From contig JAYPQK010000003.1 in NCBI GenBank assembly GCA_038131955.1, forward strand, positions 14,139 to 78,138: a DNA stretch of 64,000 nucleotides, given 5' to 3'. Below the pieces are notes generated by a model. That model searched no databases. It was given only the letters and a program-made list of their open reading frames with translations, and was not told where the DNA came from. This document shows, one piece after another, positions 1 to 8,494 of the stretch (position 1 is its first letter; the number at the start of each line of letters is the position of its first letter). Made by a program: the position numbers and the translations under genes. Source of the DNA: SHAN690 sp038131955. GTDB taxonomy: Bacteria; Bacteroidota; Bacteroidia; Flavobacteriales_G; Salibacteraceae.

Positions 1-674
1 CCTAGCGTTGCTCGGTCTATCGTTGTGCCCGCTCCGATCTCTACGTGATTTTCGAGGATGACATTCCCGAGGTGCACCACTTTCTGGTATTCATTCTCAC
101 GGTTTGGAGCAAATCCGAAACCGTCTCCACCCAGGATAGCTCCAGGTTGGATAATACAATGAGCACCGACCACACATCGATGTCCGATATGCACTCGCTC
201 GTGTAACACGGTCTCTTTTCCGATGCGCGCTTCCGCTCCAATGAAAGAGAGCGCGCCAATCGATGCACCTTCTTCTATCTGAGCTCCGGCTTCGATGACC
301 ACGTTCGCACCCACATGAGCCGATGCGTGTACCACTGCTGACGGATCGACCACAGCCGAAGGGTGAATTCCCGCAGGCTTCTGCATCATCTTCGCGTAGC
401 TCTGCATCAAGGTGGAGAACGCCAACCTAGGATCTTCCACACGAACCAGGGTTAGGGTGGAAGGCAGTTCTTTTTCCGCTTTAAAGTCTTGTGCTACGAT
501 GGCAATACTTGCGCCAGTAGAGTAGATGTGTTCGGTATAGGCAGGGTTGGCCAAAAAGGTCAGCGTACCTGCCTTTCCAGCTTCGATCGGTGAAAGGTCG
601 TTCACGGTCGCTTGCGAGTCCCCGTCAACACTCCCTCCCAGGATGCCTGCGATTTGTCCTGCACTGAATTCCAT
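1..674 (-). CDS. lpxD: UDP-3-O-acylglucosamine N-acyltransferase LpxD (3' end outside window)
   Basis: Adds the N-linked 3-hydroxyacyl chain in lipid A synthesis, in the cytoplasm. The reverse strand opens with MEFSAGQIAGILGG at 674 and reads without a stop to the window edge, about 224 codons of an expected 330-350. The N-terminal part (residues 1-100) resembles the LpxD uridine-binding domain, and from about residue 105 there are left-handed beta-helix hexapeptides such as IGHRCVVGAHCIIQPGAILG. The sequence GAGTTIDRATLG at the edge is typical of LpxD. It has its own promoter in the 110-bp gap after the HD gene. Only the missing C-terminus limits the call. Confidence 0.93.
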   Translation of the reverse strand, partial: MEFSAGQIAGILGGSVDGDSQATVNDLSPIEAGKAGTLTFLANPAYTEHIYSTGASIAIVAQDFKAEKELPSTLTLVRVEDPRLAFSTLMQSYAKMMQKPAGIHPSAVVDPSAVVHASAHVGANVVIEAGAQIEEGASIGALSFIGAEARIGKETVLHERVHIGHRCVVGAHCIIQPGAILGGDGFGFAPNRENEYQKVVHLGNVILENHVEIGAGTTIDRATL

Positions 675-694
675 CAAGTTGGCGAATGTGGCGG

Positions 695-729
695 CAAAGG
701 TAGTTAACCCCTACGCAACCCCATTCAAA
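695..729 (-). promoter_or_regulatory. lpxD promoter, Bacteroidota type
   Basis: On the minus strand TTTG (726-729) lies 23 bp before TACCTTTG (695-702), matching the Bacteroidota -33 TTTG / -7 TAnnTTTG pattern. The -7 element ends 20 bp before the lpxD start codon. Motif match only. Confidence 0.5.
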
Positions 730-784
730 AGTACCGCGATAGGTTGGGGATGTTGCTAACAGTGATCGTAGTTATCAACAAGTG

Positions 785-2032
785 CTATTGAACCTCAAAC
801 TCCTCTGGGAAGTAAAGGAAGTGCTTGGTTTCGATCGTGTCGAGTGTGCTGAATTGGAACAGCGTGGCCGCTTCAGAGATGTCGTTGGCCGAGCCGTCCT
901 TCTGGAGGATAGTGATCGAATCGTTCTCCATGTTGTACGCCGTGTTCGAAAGACTGCGCTGAAAAAGCAGATAGCGCATCTCTTCCTCAGTATAGCCCAA
1001 TTGCTTGGCCGCTTCAGCGCGCATTTCATCCATTCGTTCGAGGGAGTAAGGTTCTTTCACCGGTCGGGTCTTCAGCAATCGACGATTGATCAATCGCTTG
1101 CACATCTCGCTCAGAACACGGTCCTCGCAGTCGATCCATTGCTTGATGGAATACATCATGTCGTAATCGTCCAACTTCACAAAATGCTTGAGCCATGATT
1201 CACTGTCCGATAATTCGCAAGGCTCAGAACGATACAAGAAATAGTGCATGGCATCCGACGCATCTAATTGCACGCCTTTGACAGCGAGTTCCTTCGCCCT
1301 TAGCAAGGTGTGCATCAGCATGAATTCAGCAGATACCACCGTCTTGTGCAAATAGACTTGCCAATACATCAGTCGGCGCGCGATCAAGAATTTCTCTAAG
1401 GAATACACCCCTTTAGCCTCCACAGCGAGGTTCCCTTCATGTACGGTGAGCATCTTGATGATGCGCTCTGATCCGATGACCCCTTCGGATACTCCGGTGA
1501 AGAAACTGTCGCGCTTCAAGTAGTCCAATCGGTCCGTATCGAGCTGGCTACTCACCAGTTGATGAAGGAATTGTACCCTGTGCTTTCCCGTGTAGATATC
1601 GATGGCTAGGGTGAGCGCCCCGTCGAACTCCTCGTTCATGTTGTGCATGATCTGAAGTCCGATACTTTCGTGATCAACCCCTTGCACGATAGTATTTTCC
1701 AAGGCATGTGAGTATGGACCGTGCCCAATGTCGTGCAGAAGGATGGCAACCTTGGCGGCTTGTTCCTCTTCAGCAGAGATATCGAAACCTTTTCCCCTCA
1801 AAGTGCCGATAGCACTGCGCATCAAATTCATTGCTCCGATGGCGTGTTGGAAGCGACTGTGGTTCGCTCCGCCATAGACCAAATTGGTCAGTCCTAGTTG
1901 GGTGATCCTTCTTAGCCGCTGGAAATGAGGGTGCTCGATGATCCTGTAAATCAATGGGTCATCGATGGTAATAAACCCATAGATCGGGTCGTTAAATGTC
2001 TTTATGGAATTGGGCTTGGGAGGGATACTCAC
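785..2032 (-). CDS. HD-domain phosphohydrolase (dGTPase/YdhJ-like)
   Basis: Predicted metal-dependent phosphohydrolase of the HD superfamily, probably cytosolic; the substrate (dNTP or signalling nucleotide) cannot be told from sequence. About 415 aa. The N-terminal motif FNDPIYGFITIDDPL is standard for the family. The metal-binding residues are visible as HSRFQHAIGAMNLM and LHDIGHGPYSHALE, with the DTDRLDYLKRDSF motif further on. I start at GTG 2032, giving VSIPPKPNSIKTF; longer ATG extensions would run into the divergent porX promoter and leader. It is divergent from porX, an arrangement I believe is common in Bacteroidota. It precedes lpxD on the same strand but lpxD has its own promoter. 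Confidence 0.88.
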   Translation of the reverse strand: MSIPPKPNSIKTFNDPIYGFITIDDPLIYRIIEHPHFQRLRRITQLGLTNLVYGGANHSRFQHAIGAMNLMRSAIGTLRGKGFDISAEEEQAAKVAILLHDIGHGPYSHALENTIVQGVDHESIGLQIMHNMNEEFDGALTLAIDIYTGKHRVQFLHQLVSSQLDTDRLDYLKRDSFFTGVSEGVIGSERIIKMLTVHEGNLAVEAKGVYSLEKFLIARRLMYWQVYLHKTVVSAEFMLMHTLLRAKELAVKGVQLDASDAMHYFLYRSEPCELSDSESWLKHFVKLDDYDMMYSIKQWIDCEDRVLSEMCKRLINRRLLKTRPVKEPYSLERMDEMRAEAAKQLGYTEEEMRYLLFQRSLSNTAYNMENDSITILQKDGSANDISEAATLFQFSTLDTIETKHFLYFPEEFEVQ

Positions 2033-2046
2033 TAGGTCTACCTTTG
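2016..2046 (+). promoter_or_regulatory. porX promoter
   Basis: TTG at 2016-2018 is followed 20 bp later by TACCTTTG (2039-2046), a full match to the Bacteroidota -7 element, 22 bp before the porX ATG. The -33 part lies inside the first codons of the divergent HD gene, so the two genes share promoter DNA. Confidence 0.55.
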
Positions 2047-2068
2047 AATGCGAAGATAAAATCAACTT

Positions 2069-3628
2069 ATGAGCAACGCACAAGCGAAGATCCTTTGGGC
2101 AGACGACGAGATCGATCTGCTGAAACCACACATCATTTTTCTAGAAAACAAAGGATACGCTGTGACGGCGGTCAGTAGCGGGGTTGAGGCCATCGACGAG
2201 ATCACAGAGGCTGATTTCGACGCCGTGTTTCTAGATGAAAATATGCCTGGAATTTCCGGATTAGAAGTGTTGACCCGAATCAAGTCGATCAAGCCCGCGA
2301 TCCCTGTTATCATGATCACGAAAAGCGAGGAGGAGACGATCATGGAGGATGCTATCGGCTCCAAGATCTCCGATTATTTGATCAAGCCGGTGAATCCGAA
2401 TCAAATCCTCCTCAGCCTGAAAAAGAACCTCGAAGGCAAGCGATTGGTGAGTGAAAAGACCACCTCGGGCTACCAACAAGAATTCCGACAGATCGGTATG
2501 CGACTCAACGATCGACTCGATTGGAAGGAGTGGAGTGAGCTCTACAAGCAGATCGTGTATTGGGACCTTGAACTCGAGGAGAGCGGCGATCCAAGCATGC
2601 ATGAGATATTGAGCATGCAGAAGGACGAAGCGAACAGCCAGTTTTGCCGATTCTTCGAAGACAACTACCTCGATTGGGTTTCAGGGAACTCAGACGACAA
2701 ACCAGAGATGTCGCACACCGTTTTCAAGAACTGGGTGATGCCGGAAGTCAAAGACGGAAAGCCAACCTTTCTTGTGGTGATTGACAACCTGCGCTACGAC
2801 CAATGGCGTGTGATCCAACAAGCCATCACCGAGTATTTCCGCGTCGACGATGAGCGCACGATCTTCAGTATTCTTCCTACGGCGACCCAATACGCTCGAA
2901 ATGCCTTGTTCTCAGGATTGCTTCCGGGCGAGATCGAGAAGCGTTTTCCCCAGTATTGGATCAATGAGGATGAAGACGGAAGCAAGAACCAATACGAGAA
3001 AGAACTGATGGCCGAGCAGATCAAACGACTCGGACGTAACCTGAATACGAGCTACGCTAAGATCACCAACCTGAATTTTGGTAAGAAGGTCAGCGAGGGC
3101 ATTCACTCTCTTTCGAAGAATGAGTTGAACGTCATCGTATACAACTTCGTCGACATGCTGAGTCATGCCCGCACGGAGATGGAGGTCATCCGTGAACTGG
3201 CCGACGATGAGTCAGCCTATCGCTCGCTCACGTTGTCGTGGTTCGAGCACTCGCCGTTGCGCGATATGATGAAGACCATCGCTGAGATGGGGGCCAAGAT
3301 GATCATCACCACCGACCATGGCACCGTGCACGTCAAGCATCCGGTGAAGGTGGTTGGCGATCGAAATACGAATACAAACCTTCGATACAAGATTGGTCGT
3401 AACCTGAATTACAAGGAGCGCGAGGTGTTCGAGGTGCTCAAGCCGGAAGACGCCTTCCTGCCTCGAGCCAACGTGAGTAGCCGCTATATCTTCGCCCGTG
3501 GCAATGACTTCTTTGCCTATCCAAATAATTACAATCACTACGTGAAGTATTACAAGGACACCTTCCAGCACGGAGGCATCTCCTTGGAGGAGGTGATCAT
3601 TCCTTTCGCGATCTGTTCTCCTAAGTAA
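2069..3628 (+). CDS. porX: PorX, type IX secretion system response regulator with PglZ domain
   Basis: Two-component regulator that controls T9SS genes and gliding in Bacteroidota, working with the sensor PorY and sigma factor SigP in Porphyromonas. 519 aa. The N-terminal receiver domain (1-125) has the acidic pair DD at 12-13, phospho-acceptor Asp56 in FLDENMPG and the conserved Lys in ITKS. The C-terminal PglZ/alkaline-phosphatase-fold domain (about 200-515) keeps its metal ligands in VVIDNLRYDQW (about residue 238) and TTDHGTVHV (about 414). In PorX this domain is a zinc phosphodiesterase acting on oligonucleotides. It heads a likely operon with tsaE and ald. T9SS cargo in the window (28.5-31.6 kb and 63.6 kb) fits its role. 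Confidence 0.95.
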   Translation: MSNAQAKILWADDEIDLLKPHIIFLENKGYAVTAVSSGVEAIDEITEADFDAVFLDENMPGISGLEVLTRIKSIKPAIPVIMITKSEEETIMEDAIGSKISDYLIKPVNPNQILLSLKKNLEGKRLVSEKTTSGYQQEFRQIGMRLNDRLDWKEWSELYKQIVYWDLELEESGDPSMHEILSMQKDEANSQFCRFFEDNYLDWVSGNSDDKPEMSHTVFKNWVMPEVKDGKPTFLVVIDNLRYDQWRVIQQAITEYFRVDDERTIFSILPTATQYARNALFSGLLPGEIEKRFPQYWINEDEDGSKNQYEKELMAEQIKRLGRNLNTSYAKITNLNFGKKVSEGIHSLSKNELNVIVYNFVDMLSHARTEMEVIRELADDESAYRSLTLSWFEHSPLRDMMKTIAEMGAKMIITTDHGTVHVKHPVKVVGDRNTNTNLRYKIGRNLNYKEREVFEVLKPEDAFLPRANVSSRYIFARGNDFFAYPNNYNHYVKYYKDTFQHGGISLEEVIIPFAICSPK

Positions 3629-3679
3629 GCTTGGTACGGGCTTCTAGCCGATATTTGTGTTATCTTAGAGAACCGTAAG

Positions 3680-4108
3680 ATGCAACGTATCGTTTCTATG
3701 CCTGCCTTGGATCAATGTGATGAGCTGAAAAGCACCTTTCAGTCGCTGTACGCAGACCGACAAGTATTCGCTTTTCGCGGTGACTTGGGCGCTGGGAAGA
3801 CCACGTTGATCAAGATCCTGTGTGCGGACTTGGGCGTGGAAGACGAGATGAGCAGTCCGTCCTTTTCCTTGGTGAATGAATACGAAGGCGATGCCGGAAC
3901 CATTCTGCATCTGGACTTATATCGACTCAAGAAACCCGAAGAATTGATCGACATCGGTTGGTACGACTACCTGGATCAAGGCCATATTACTTTTGTGGAG
4001 TGGCCTGAAATGGCAGAAGAACTAATGCCTGCAGATACGGTAGATGTCCGGATCCAAGTGGATCCTTCGAGTGACACACGCACCCTGACCTTAACCTACG
4101 AACCATGA
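3680..4108 (+). CDS. tsaE: tRNA threonylcarbamoyladenosine biosynthesis ATPase TsaE
   Basis: ATPase of the TsaBDE complex that installs t6A at position 37 of ANN-decoding tRNAs. 142 aa, the usual size. The P-loop is GDLGAGKTTLIK (about residues 34-45), followed by the family motifs SSPSFSLVNEY and LHLDLYRL and the C-terminal VEWPEMAEEL. The stop codon overlaps the ald start (ATGA at 4105-4108), so the two are probably translationally coupled. The gene follows porX after 51 bp. Confidence 0.95.
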   Translation: MQRIVSMPALDQCDELKSTFQSLYADRQVFAFRGDLGAGKTTLIKILCADLGVEDEMSSPSFSLVNEYEGDAGTILHLDLYRLKKPEELIDIGWYDYLDQGHITFVEWPEMAEELMPADTVDVRIQVDPSSDTRTLTLTYEP

Positions 4109-5327
4109 GCATATCAAAAGAAACCCAAAGAGCGCTGAGCGAAGCCGTGATGATGCTTCCTCAAGAGAAATTGCAGCCCATTGGCACCAAGCGTAAGAAG
4201 CTCTTTATCGGTATTCCAAAGGAGAACTCCATGCAGGAGAATCGCGTGGCTCTTGTTCCTGAAGCCGTGCAGTTGTTGGTCAACAACGGTCATCGCGTCT
4301 TAGTGGAGACGGGAGCAGGTAAAGGTTCTAACTTCAACGACAACGAATTCAGCGAGGCAGGGCAGAGATCGCCTATTCCACTAAGGATGTCTACGAAGCG
4401 GAGATGATCTTGAAGGTGGAACCGGTGACCGAAGACGAAATGGAGTTCCTGAAGCCGAAGCAGATGCTGATCTCGGCGATGCAGCTCAACGTTCATCCAA
4501 AGAATTATATCAAGCACCTCATGGCCAAGAAGGTCTCTGCCATTGCATGGGATTACATTGCCGATGAGGATAGCGTTTTGCCGATTGTTCGGAGCATGGG
4601 TGAGATCGCGGGAACTACGTCTGTGTTGATCGCGGCGGAATACCTCATGAATCCAAAAGGTCAGGGTATCATGTTTGGCGGGGTGACCGGTGTACCGCCG
4701 ACGCAAGTGGTCATTATTGGCGCAGGAACAGTAGGAGAGTACGCGGCTCGCGCGGCCTTGGGATTAGGAGCTGATGTCCGAGTGTTCGATGACTCTACAG
4801 CAAAACTTCGTCGTTTGCAGAACGACATTGGTGTTCGCGTATCGACCTCTACCCTTCAACCTAAGGTCATGCAAAAGGCGCTGATGCGCGCCGACGTGGC
4901 GATCGGAGCCATTCGTAGCCGAGCTGGTCGCACGCCGTGCATTGTGTCCGAGGAGATGGTGCGACAAATGAAGCCGGGCTCCGTCATCGTTGACGTGAGC
5001 ATCGATCAAGGAGGTTGTTTCGAAACCTCTAAGGTCACTTCGCTCGATCACCCTACGTTCAAGAAGCACGACGTTATCCATTACTGCGTGCCGAACATGG
5101 CGTCATTGATGAGTCGGACAGCCTCCCATACCCTGAGCAACGTAGTTGCGCCACTGGTGCTGCAGATGGGTGACGAAGGCGGGGTTGAAAACCTGATCCG
5201 AAACCATGTGGGTATTCAGAATGGTGTCTACCTCTACAACGGTACCTTGACCAATAAGTACTTAGGGGAATATCTGAACTTGCCACACAAGGATCTGAAA
5301 CTCCTATTGGCGGCCTTCAATTCCTGA
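4105..5327 (+). pseudogene. ald: Alanine dehydrogenase, one frameshift (probably a functional gene)
   Basis: NAD-dependent alanine/pyruvate interconversion. The N-terminal 85 residues (IGIPKENSMQENRVALVPEA, substrate-binding domain) are in one frame. From about 4361 the frame changes, and the rest runs intact to 5327 with the Rossmann motif VIIGAGTVGEYAARAALGLG and the family C-terminus. At the join, GCAGGGCAGAG should read GCA-GGN-GCA-GAG, giving SEAGAEIAYSTKDVYEAEM, so exactly one base is missing in a G run. The restored protein is about 407 aa, the normal length. No other damage is visible, so a sequence error is more likely than decay. The start overlaps the tsaE stop. Confidence 0.9.
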
Positions 5328-5888
5328 TCAGTTGTCCATCACCTTCGGAAGGGTTAGAGTACCTTCCTTCATACGGTGATACTGACGTGCCAGGTGTGCC
5401 ATCATCTTCGAGATCGATTTGACCGCTTCCTGCGTAGCGTCAGAAACTTCTCGCTTGTTCAGCTTCAAGACCAACACGCCAAAGAGACCGTTCATGGCGG
5501 TTTCCACTTCGGACTTACTGCCGCCCAGTGACTTCTTCTTGAGTTCTTCCAAATTAGGATGGGCCTGCGAAAGCAGCTCTTGATAGGTCTGGTCTTGATA
5601 GACAGTGAGCAAGCTCTGATGTAGATAGAGCAGCTCCGTCATGATCTCATTCAGTTCGTGAAGGTGTCCGCGCTCCACAATTCCTTGCTGACGCATCTCT
5701 TTGATCAGACCCTCATACCAGTGGATCATCTTGGCCTTCGACTCTTCGTCTACGTTGAAATTGTCGATCACTCCCTTTTCAATGGACTTGATATCGTGGT
5801 TGAAGGAACGGATCAGTTCTTCGATGTGCCACATGTATAGCACATACTCTACGATATTGGTCTCCTTGTATTTGAGAGCGATGAACAT
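5328..5888 (-). CDS. DUF4924 family protein
   Basis: Conserved Bacteroidota protein of unknown function, about 186 aa, cytosolic by its lack of signal or membrane segments. I start at MFIALKYKETNIVEYVLYMWH (5888), which matches the usual start of the family; a longer ATG at 5927 would overlap the upstream gene. The protein is almost all helix, with charged amphipathic stretches. It lies 1 bp after the OmpH-like gene and converges tail to tail with ald, with no gap. Confidence 0.8.
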   Translation of the reverse strand: MFIALKYKETNIVEYVLYMWHIEELIRSFNHDIKSIEKGVIDNFNVDEESKAKMIHWYEGLIKEMRQQGIVERGHLHELNEIMTELLYLHQSLLTVYQDQTYQELLSQAHPNLEELKKKSLGGSKSEVETAMNGLFGVLVLKLNKREVSDATQEAVKSISKMMAHLARQYHRMKEGTLTLPKVMDN

Positions 5889-5889
5889 C

Positions 5890-6519
5890 TTACTTCTGAG
5901 CCTGAAGTTCCGTTTGCGCTTTTTCATTTTGGTAGGCTGAATTCAAGGAGTCGATCACAGCATCGGTGATGTCGTACGCTTCATCAATGTAGAGTACGTT
6001 GTTCAGGCCATTGAATCCATAGATCACGTCGTATCCTTGCGACTTACCGTATGCATCGAGGAAGTCTTGCACTCTCTCCAAGTAGCGATCGGTTTTCTCC
6101 TGCTCGCTTCGCATGAGTCGCTCTTCCATGGCCGACTTCTGCTGCATCACCTGCTGCTCCTTCTGAGCCAGTTTCTGCTGTAGGATATTCAATGCTTCTT
6201 GTGACAATCCAGCGGCTCCTGCTTGGGCATCGGTGTAGTCTTTCTCAAGAGAGCGAACCATGCCCTGAAGACGATTCTCCATTTCCAATCTCTCCTGCAC
6301 GATCTCTTCCTCGAAGTCATTGATCATGTCAAACTTCATCGAAAGGGAATCGGTATTGACATAGGCGAATTTCATCGATCCGGTATTGACAGCTTTCACC
6401 TCTTTATTCTCCGCTGAAGCTGCCTCTGCTGGAGTGGATTCTGCGCTTCCTCCGTCGCAAGCGGACAAGGACATCGCCAAGAAGGCAATGGACAGAATAT
6501 GCATGGATGTCTTAAACAT
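5890..6519 (-). CDS. OmpH/Skp-like periplasmic lipoprotein
   Basis: About 209 aa. The start MFKTSMHILSI gives a lipoprotein signal with lipobox LSAC (Cys near residue 21) and then a low-complexity Ser/Ala/Glu linker. The body matches the Skp/OmpH chaperone pattern: an opening strand MKFAYVNTDSL, a long coiled coil (about 70-150, rich in E, Q, K, M) and a closing strand sequence YDVIYGFNGLNNVLYID. Skp proteins hold unfolded outer-membrane proteins; a lipid-anchored form suggests membrane tethering. It is likely co-transcribed with the DUF4924 gene 1 bp downstream. Function by family, not proven. Confidence 0.82.
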   Translation of the reverse strand: MFKTSMHILSIAFLAMSLSACDGGSAESTPAEAASAENKEVKAVNTGSMKFAYVNTDSLSMKFDMINDFEEEIVQERLEMENRLQGMVRSLEKDYTDAQAGAAGLSQEALNILQQKLAQKEQQVMQQKSAMEERLMRSEQEKTDRYLERVQDFLDAYGKSQGYDVIYGFNGLNNVLYIDEAYDITDAVIDSLNSAYQNEKAQTELQAQK

Positions 6520-6618
6520 GTTGTTCTTCGTTTGGCTGCGAAGATAGGAAGCTATTCTGAGGATGAATTCATCTTCCCAGGACATTGTCAAATCGAGTTT
6601 CGCAGAAAGGGTTTGATC

Positions 6619-7365
6619 TTAGAGAGCCATCATTTCCTTGAGCTTGACCGACTGTCGTCTCGATACCTCCACCTTGGTGCCATCTTTCAAGATCACCAAC
6701 AATCCGCCATTGAACCAGGTCTCCACCTTGTCGATCCACCGGAGGTTGATGATGTGCTTACGACTGGCTCGGAAGAAATACTTTTCGCTGAGTCGATCGG
6801 TGAGGGCATTGAGCGATTTTAAGATCAAGGGTCTGAACTCATCGAAGTACACCCGGACGTAGTTGCCCTCGCTTTCGAATAGTCGGATCTTTTCCAATTC
6901 AACGAACCAGCATTTGTCACCATCCTTCAAGAATACCTGGTCCTTGATGTCCAGCTGACCTTCATTCTGGGGGTCGGCCTCTGCCTGCTCCTTGCGCTCC
7001 TTGCGCTCCTCGATCTTCGCGGTCACCTTTTTTACAGCATCCTTCAATCGTTGCTCTTCGACCGGTTTCATCAGGTAATCCAAAGCGTTCACCTCAAAGG
7101 CCTTCAGCGCGTATTCGTCATAGGCTGTAACGAAGATGACCTCAGGGGCCTTTCCTTCGATCTCGTCCAATAACTCGAATCCGGTCAACCCAGGCATTTG
7201 GATGTCTAAGAAGATCAGGTCCAGGTTTTCACGGTCGATCAGATTCAAAGCTTCTTCTGGTTTGCCGCTTTCAGCGACCAACTGTACGCCTTCCATCTGT
7301 TCCACCAAAGAGCGTAATTCCTGACGAGCAAGTCGCTCGTCGTCTATGATCATGGCTCGTATCAT
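6619..7365 (-). CDS. LytTR-family response regulator
   Basis: Transcription factor of a LytS/LytR-type two-component system. 248 aa: receiver domain (1-120) with DD at 8-9, phospho-acceptor Asp54 in FLDIQMPG and the Lys in YLMKPVEE. A charged linker rich in Lys/Glu follows, then a LytTR DNA-binding domain (about 145-247) with IRLFESEGNYVRVYF and FRASRKHIINLRWIDKVE. Its start overlaps the stop of the sensor kinase gene by 4 bp, so the two form an operon. The regulon cannot be told. Confidence 0.93.
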   Translation of the reverse strand: MIRAMIIDDERLARQELRSLVEQMEGVQLVAESGKPEEALNLIDRENLDLIFLDIQMPGLTGFELLDEIEGKAPEVIFVTAYDEYALKAFEVNALDYLMKPVEEQRLKDAVKKVTAKIEERKERKEQAEADPQNEGQLDIKDQVFLKDGDKCWFVELEKIRLFESEGNYVRVYFDEFRPLILKSLNALTDRLSEKYFFRASRKHIINLRWIDKVETWFNGGLLVILKDGTKVEVSRRQSVKLKEMMAL

Positions 7366-8399
7366 TTCTTTACTTGTTTTAGGGGAAGATGTAACGTCGT
7401 TTTGACCTGATCATCTCCGTGGTTTCCTATGGTCAGCCAGCCCTCCGATCCAAAGGAGAGGCTGATCCTGTTTCTGGTGTTCTCGAGTCCGAGAGAAGAG
7501 TCGCTCCGTGCATCCGGATCGTAATGTCCGCTGTTGATCACATCGATCTCTACAGCGTCGAGCATGAGCGTAGTGTGTATGGCGATCACCCCACCGTCGG
7601 GCAGTTTGGCGATGCCGTGTTTGATGCTATTCTCAACGATGGTCTGCAGCATCAATGGAGGAATATGAACGCGTTCGGTTCCTTTCGCTATGTCCCATTC
7701 CACGGTCAGTCGTTCTTCATACCGTGCCTTTTCGATCTCCAAATAGTCTCGAACAATCTCCATTTCTTTGGTCAGCGGAATCAACTCTTGTTTTCCTGCT
7801 TGAAGCGATGATCTCAAGACATTACTCAACTGAGTTACCGCCTGCTTCGCCTTGTCGGGATCCTCACCGATCATGGCTCGGATCGTATTCATGGCGTTGA
7901 AGATGAAGTGGGGATTCATTTGATCGCGCAGGCGGCGGAGTTCGTATTCGTTCCTAGCGGCTTCCAGCTGAAGGTTCTTGATCTCTTCCTTTCGAAATCG
8001 TTGGAAGAAGATGTAGGTGAAGTAGAAGAGGCTCCAAATGAAAAAGAGCATCGCCCACGTGATCAGATTCGAATCGGTGAAGGAGTATTCCATGTCCCAG
8101 CCAAAGGCCAAGTTTCCTATTCCGATGTAAACACCTTGGAAACCGAGAGCGATGAGAATACTGGCGACGGTTACCCGAGGAAGGAGAGAAAAGATGTCCT
8201 TCTCCAGCCAACTAAAGCGAATGATGACGTAACGATACAGGTGCGAAATGATCAACCCTAGCGCAAATACCAAGTAGATGCCTCCAATCACGTCGATCGA
8301 GAGCCTGGTGCCCGACTGCAACAGCACGACCGTAGAGATCAAGATGTACAGTGACCATCCGACGAGCTGTGCCTTGTAATAGTATCGAGAGGGTTTCAT
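7362..8399 (-). CDS. LytS-type sensor histidine kinase
   Basis: Membrane sensor, 345 aa. Four transmembrane helices lie in residues 10-135 with almost no extracellular loop, so it probably senses something in or at the membrane. A short coiled coil leads to the His_kinase domain (PF06580 type) with phospho-acceptor motif RDQMNPHFIFNAMNTI, then an HATPase domain with VENSIKHGI (N box) and SLGLENTRNRI. It pairs with the LytTR regulator downstream (4-bp overlap). The -7 element sits 6 bp before the ATG, which suggests a leaderless mRNA. Confidence 0.93.
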   Translation of the reverse strand: MKPSRYYYKAQLVGWSLYILISTVVLLQSGTRLSIDVIGGIYLVFALGLIISHLYRYVIIRFSWLEKDIFSLLPRVTVASILIALGFQGVYIGIGNLAFGWDMEYSFTDSNLITWAMLFFIWSLFYFTYIFFQRFRKEEIKNLQLEAARNEYELRRLRDQMNPHFIFNAMNTIRAMIGEDPDKAKQAVTQLSNVLRSSLQAGKQELIPLTKEMEIVRDYLEIEKARYEERLTVEWDIAKGTERVHIPPLMLQTIVENSIKHGIAKLPDGGVIAIHTTLMLDAVEIDVINSGHYDPDARSDSSLGLENTRNRISLSFGSEGWLTIGNHGDDQVKTTLHLPLKQVKK

Positions 8400-8401
8400 T
8401 C

Positions 8402-8418
8402 AGGTCAAAAGTAGACCT
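8402..8418 (-). promoter_or_regulatory. Kinase-operon -7 element inside an inverted repeat
   Basis: The minus strand carries TACTTTTG (8406-8413), a full TAnnTTTG match, 6 bp before the kinase ATG. It is framed by a perfect inverted repeat, AGGTC (8402-8406) and GACCT (8414-8418), with 7 bp between the arms. A repressor bound there would block the promoter. The protein that binds is unknown. Confidence 0.4.
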
Positions 8419-8480
8419 GTGTCCGAAATGGTGGCTATGTCTTTACATGATTGGGTCTTAGACAAGGAGCAGCGGTTACG

Positions 8481-8488
8481 TACCTTTG
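8481..8488 (+). promoter_or_regulatory. acpH operon -7 element
   Basis: TACCTTTG matches the Bacteroidota -7 element exactly and ends 6 bp before GTG 8495, so the transcript is probably leaderless. This argues against the alternative TTG start at 8486, which would lie inside the promoter. No good -33 was found. Confidence 0.45.
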
Positions 8489-8494
8489 ACGAAC

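Noticed and set aside
547..759. Plus-strand ORF over the lpxD start
   Set aside because: Antisense shadow of lpxD with no family features; the lpxD frame and promoter explain the region.
2690..3571. Several long minus-strand frames under porX
   Set aside because: They are codon-usage shadows of the intact porX frame with no recognisable domains.
4350..4410. Programmed ribosomal frameshift in ald
   Set aside because: There is no slippery heptamer; the sequence needs one added base to read through, and similar indels occur in many unrelated genes.
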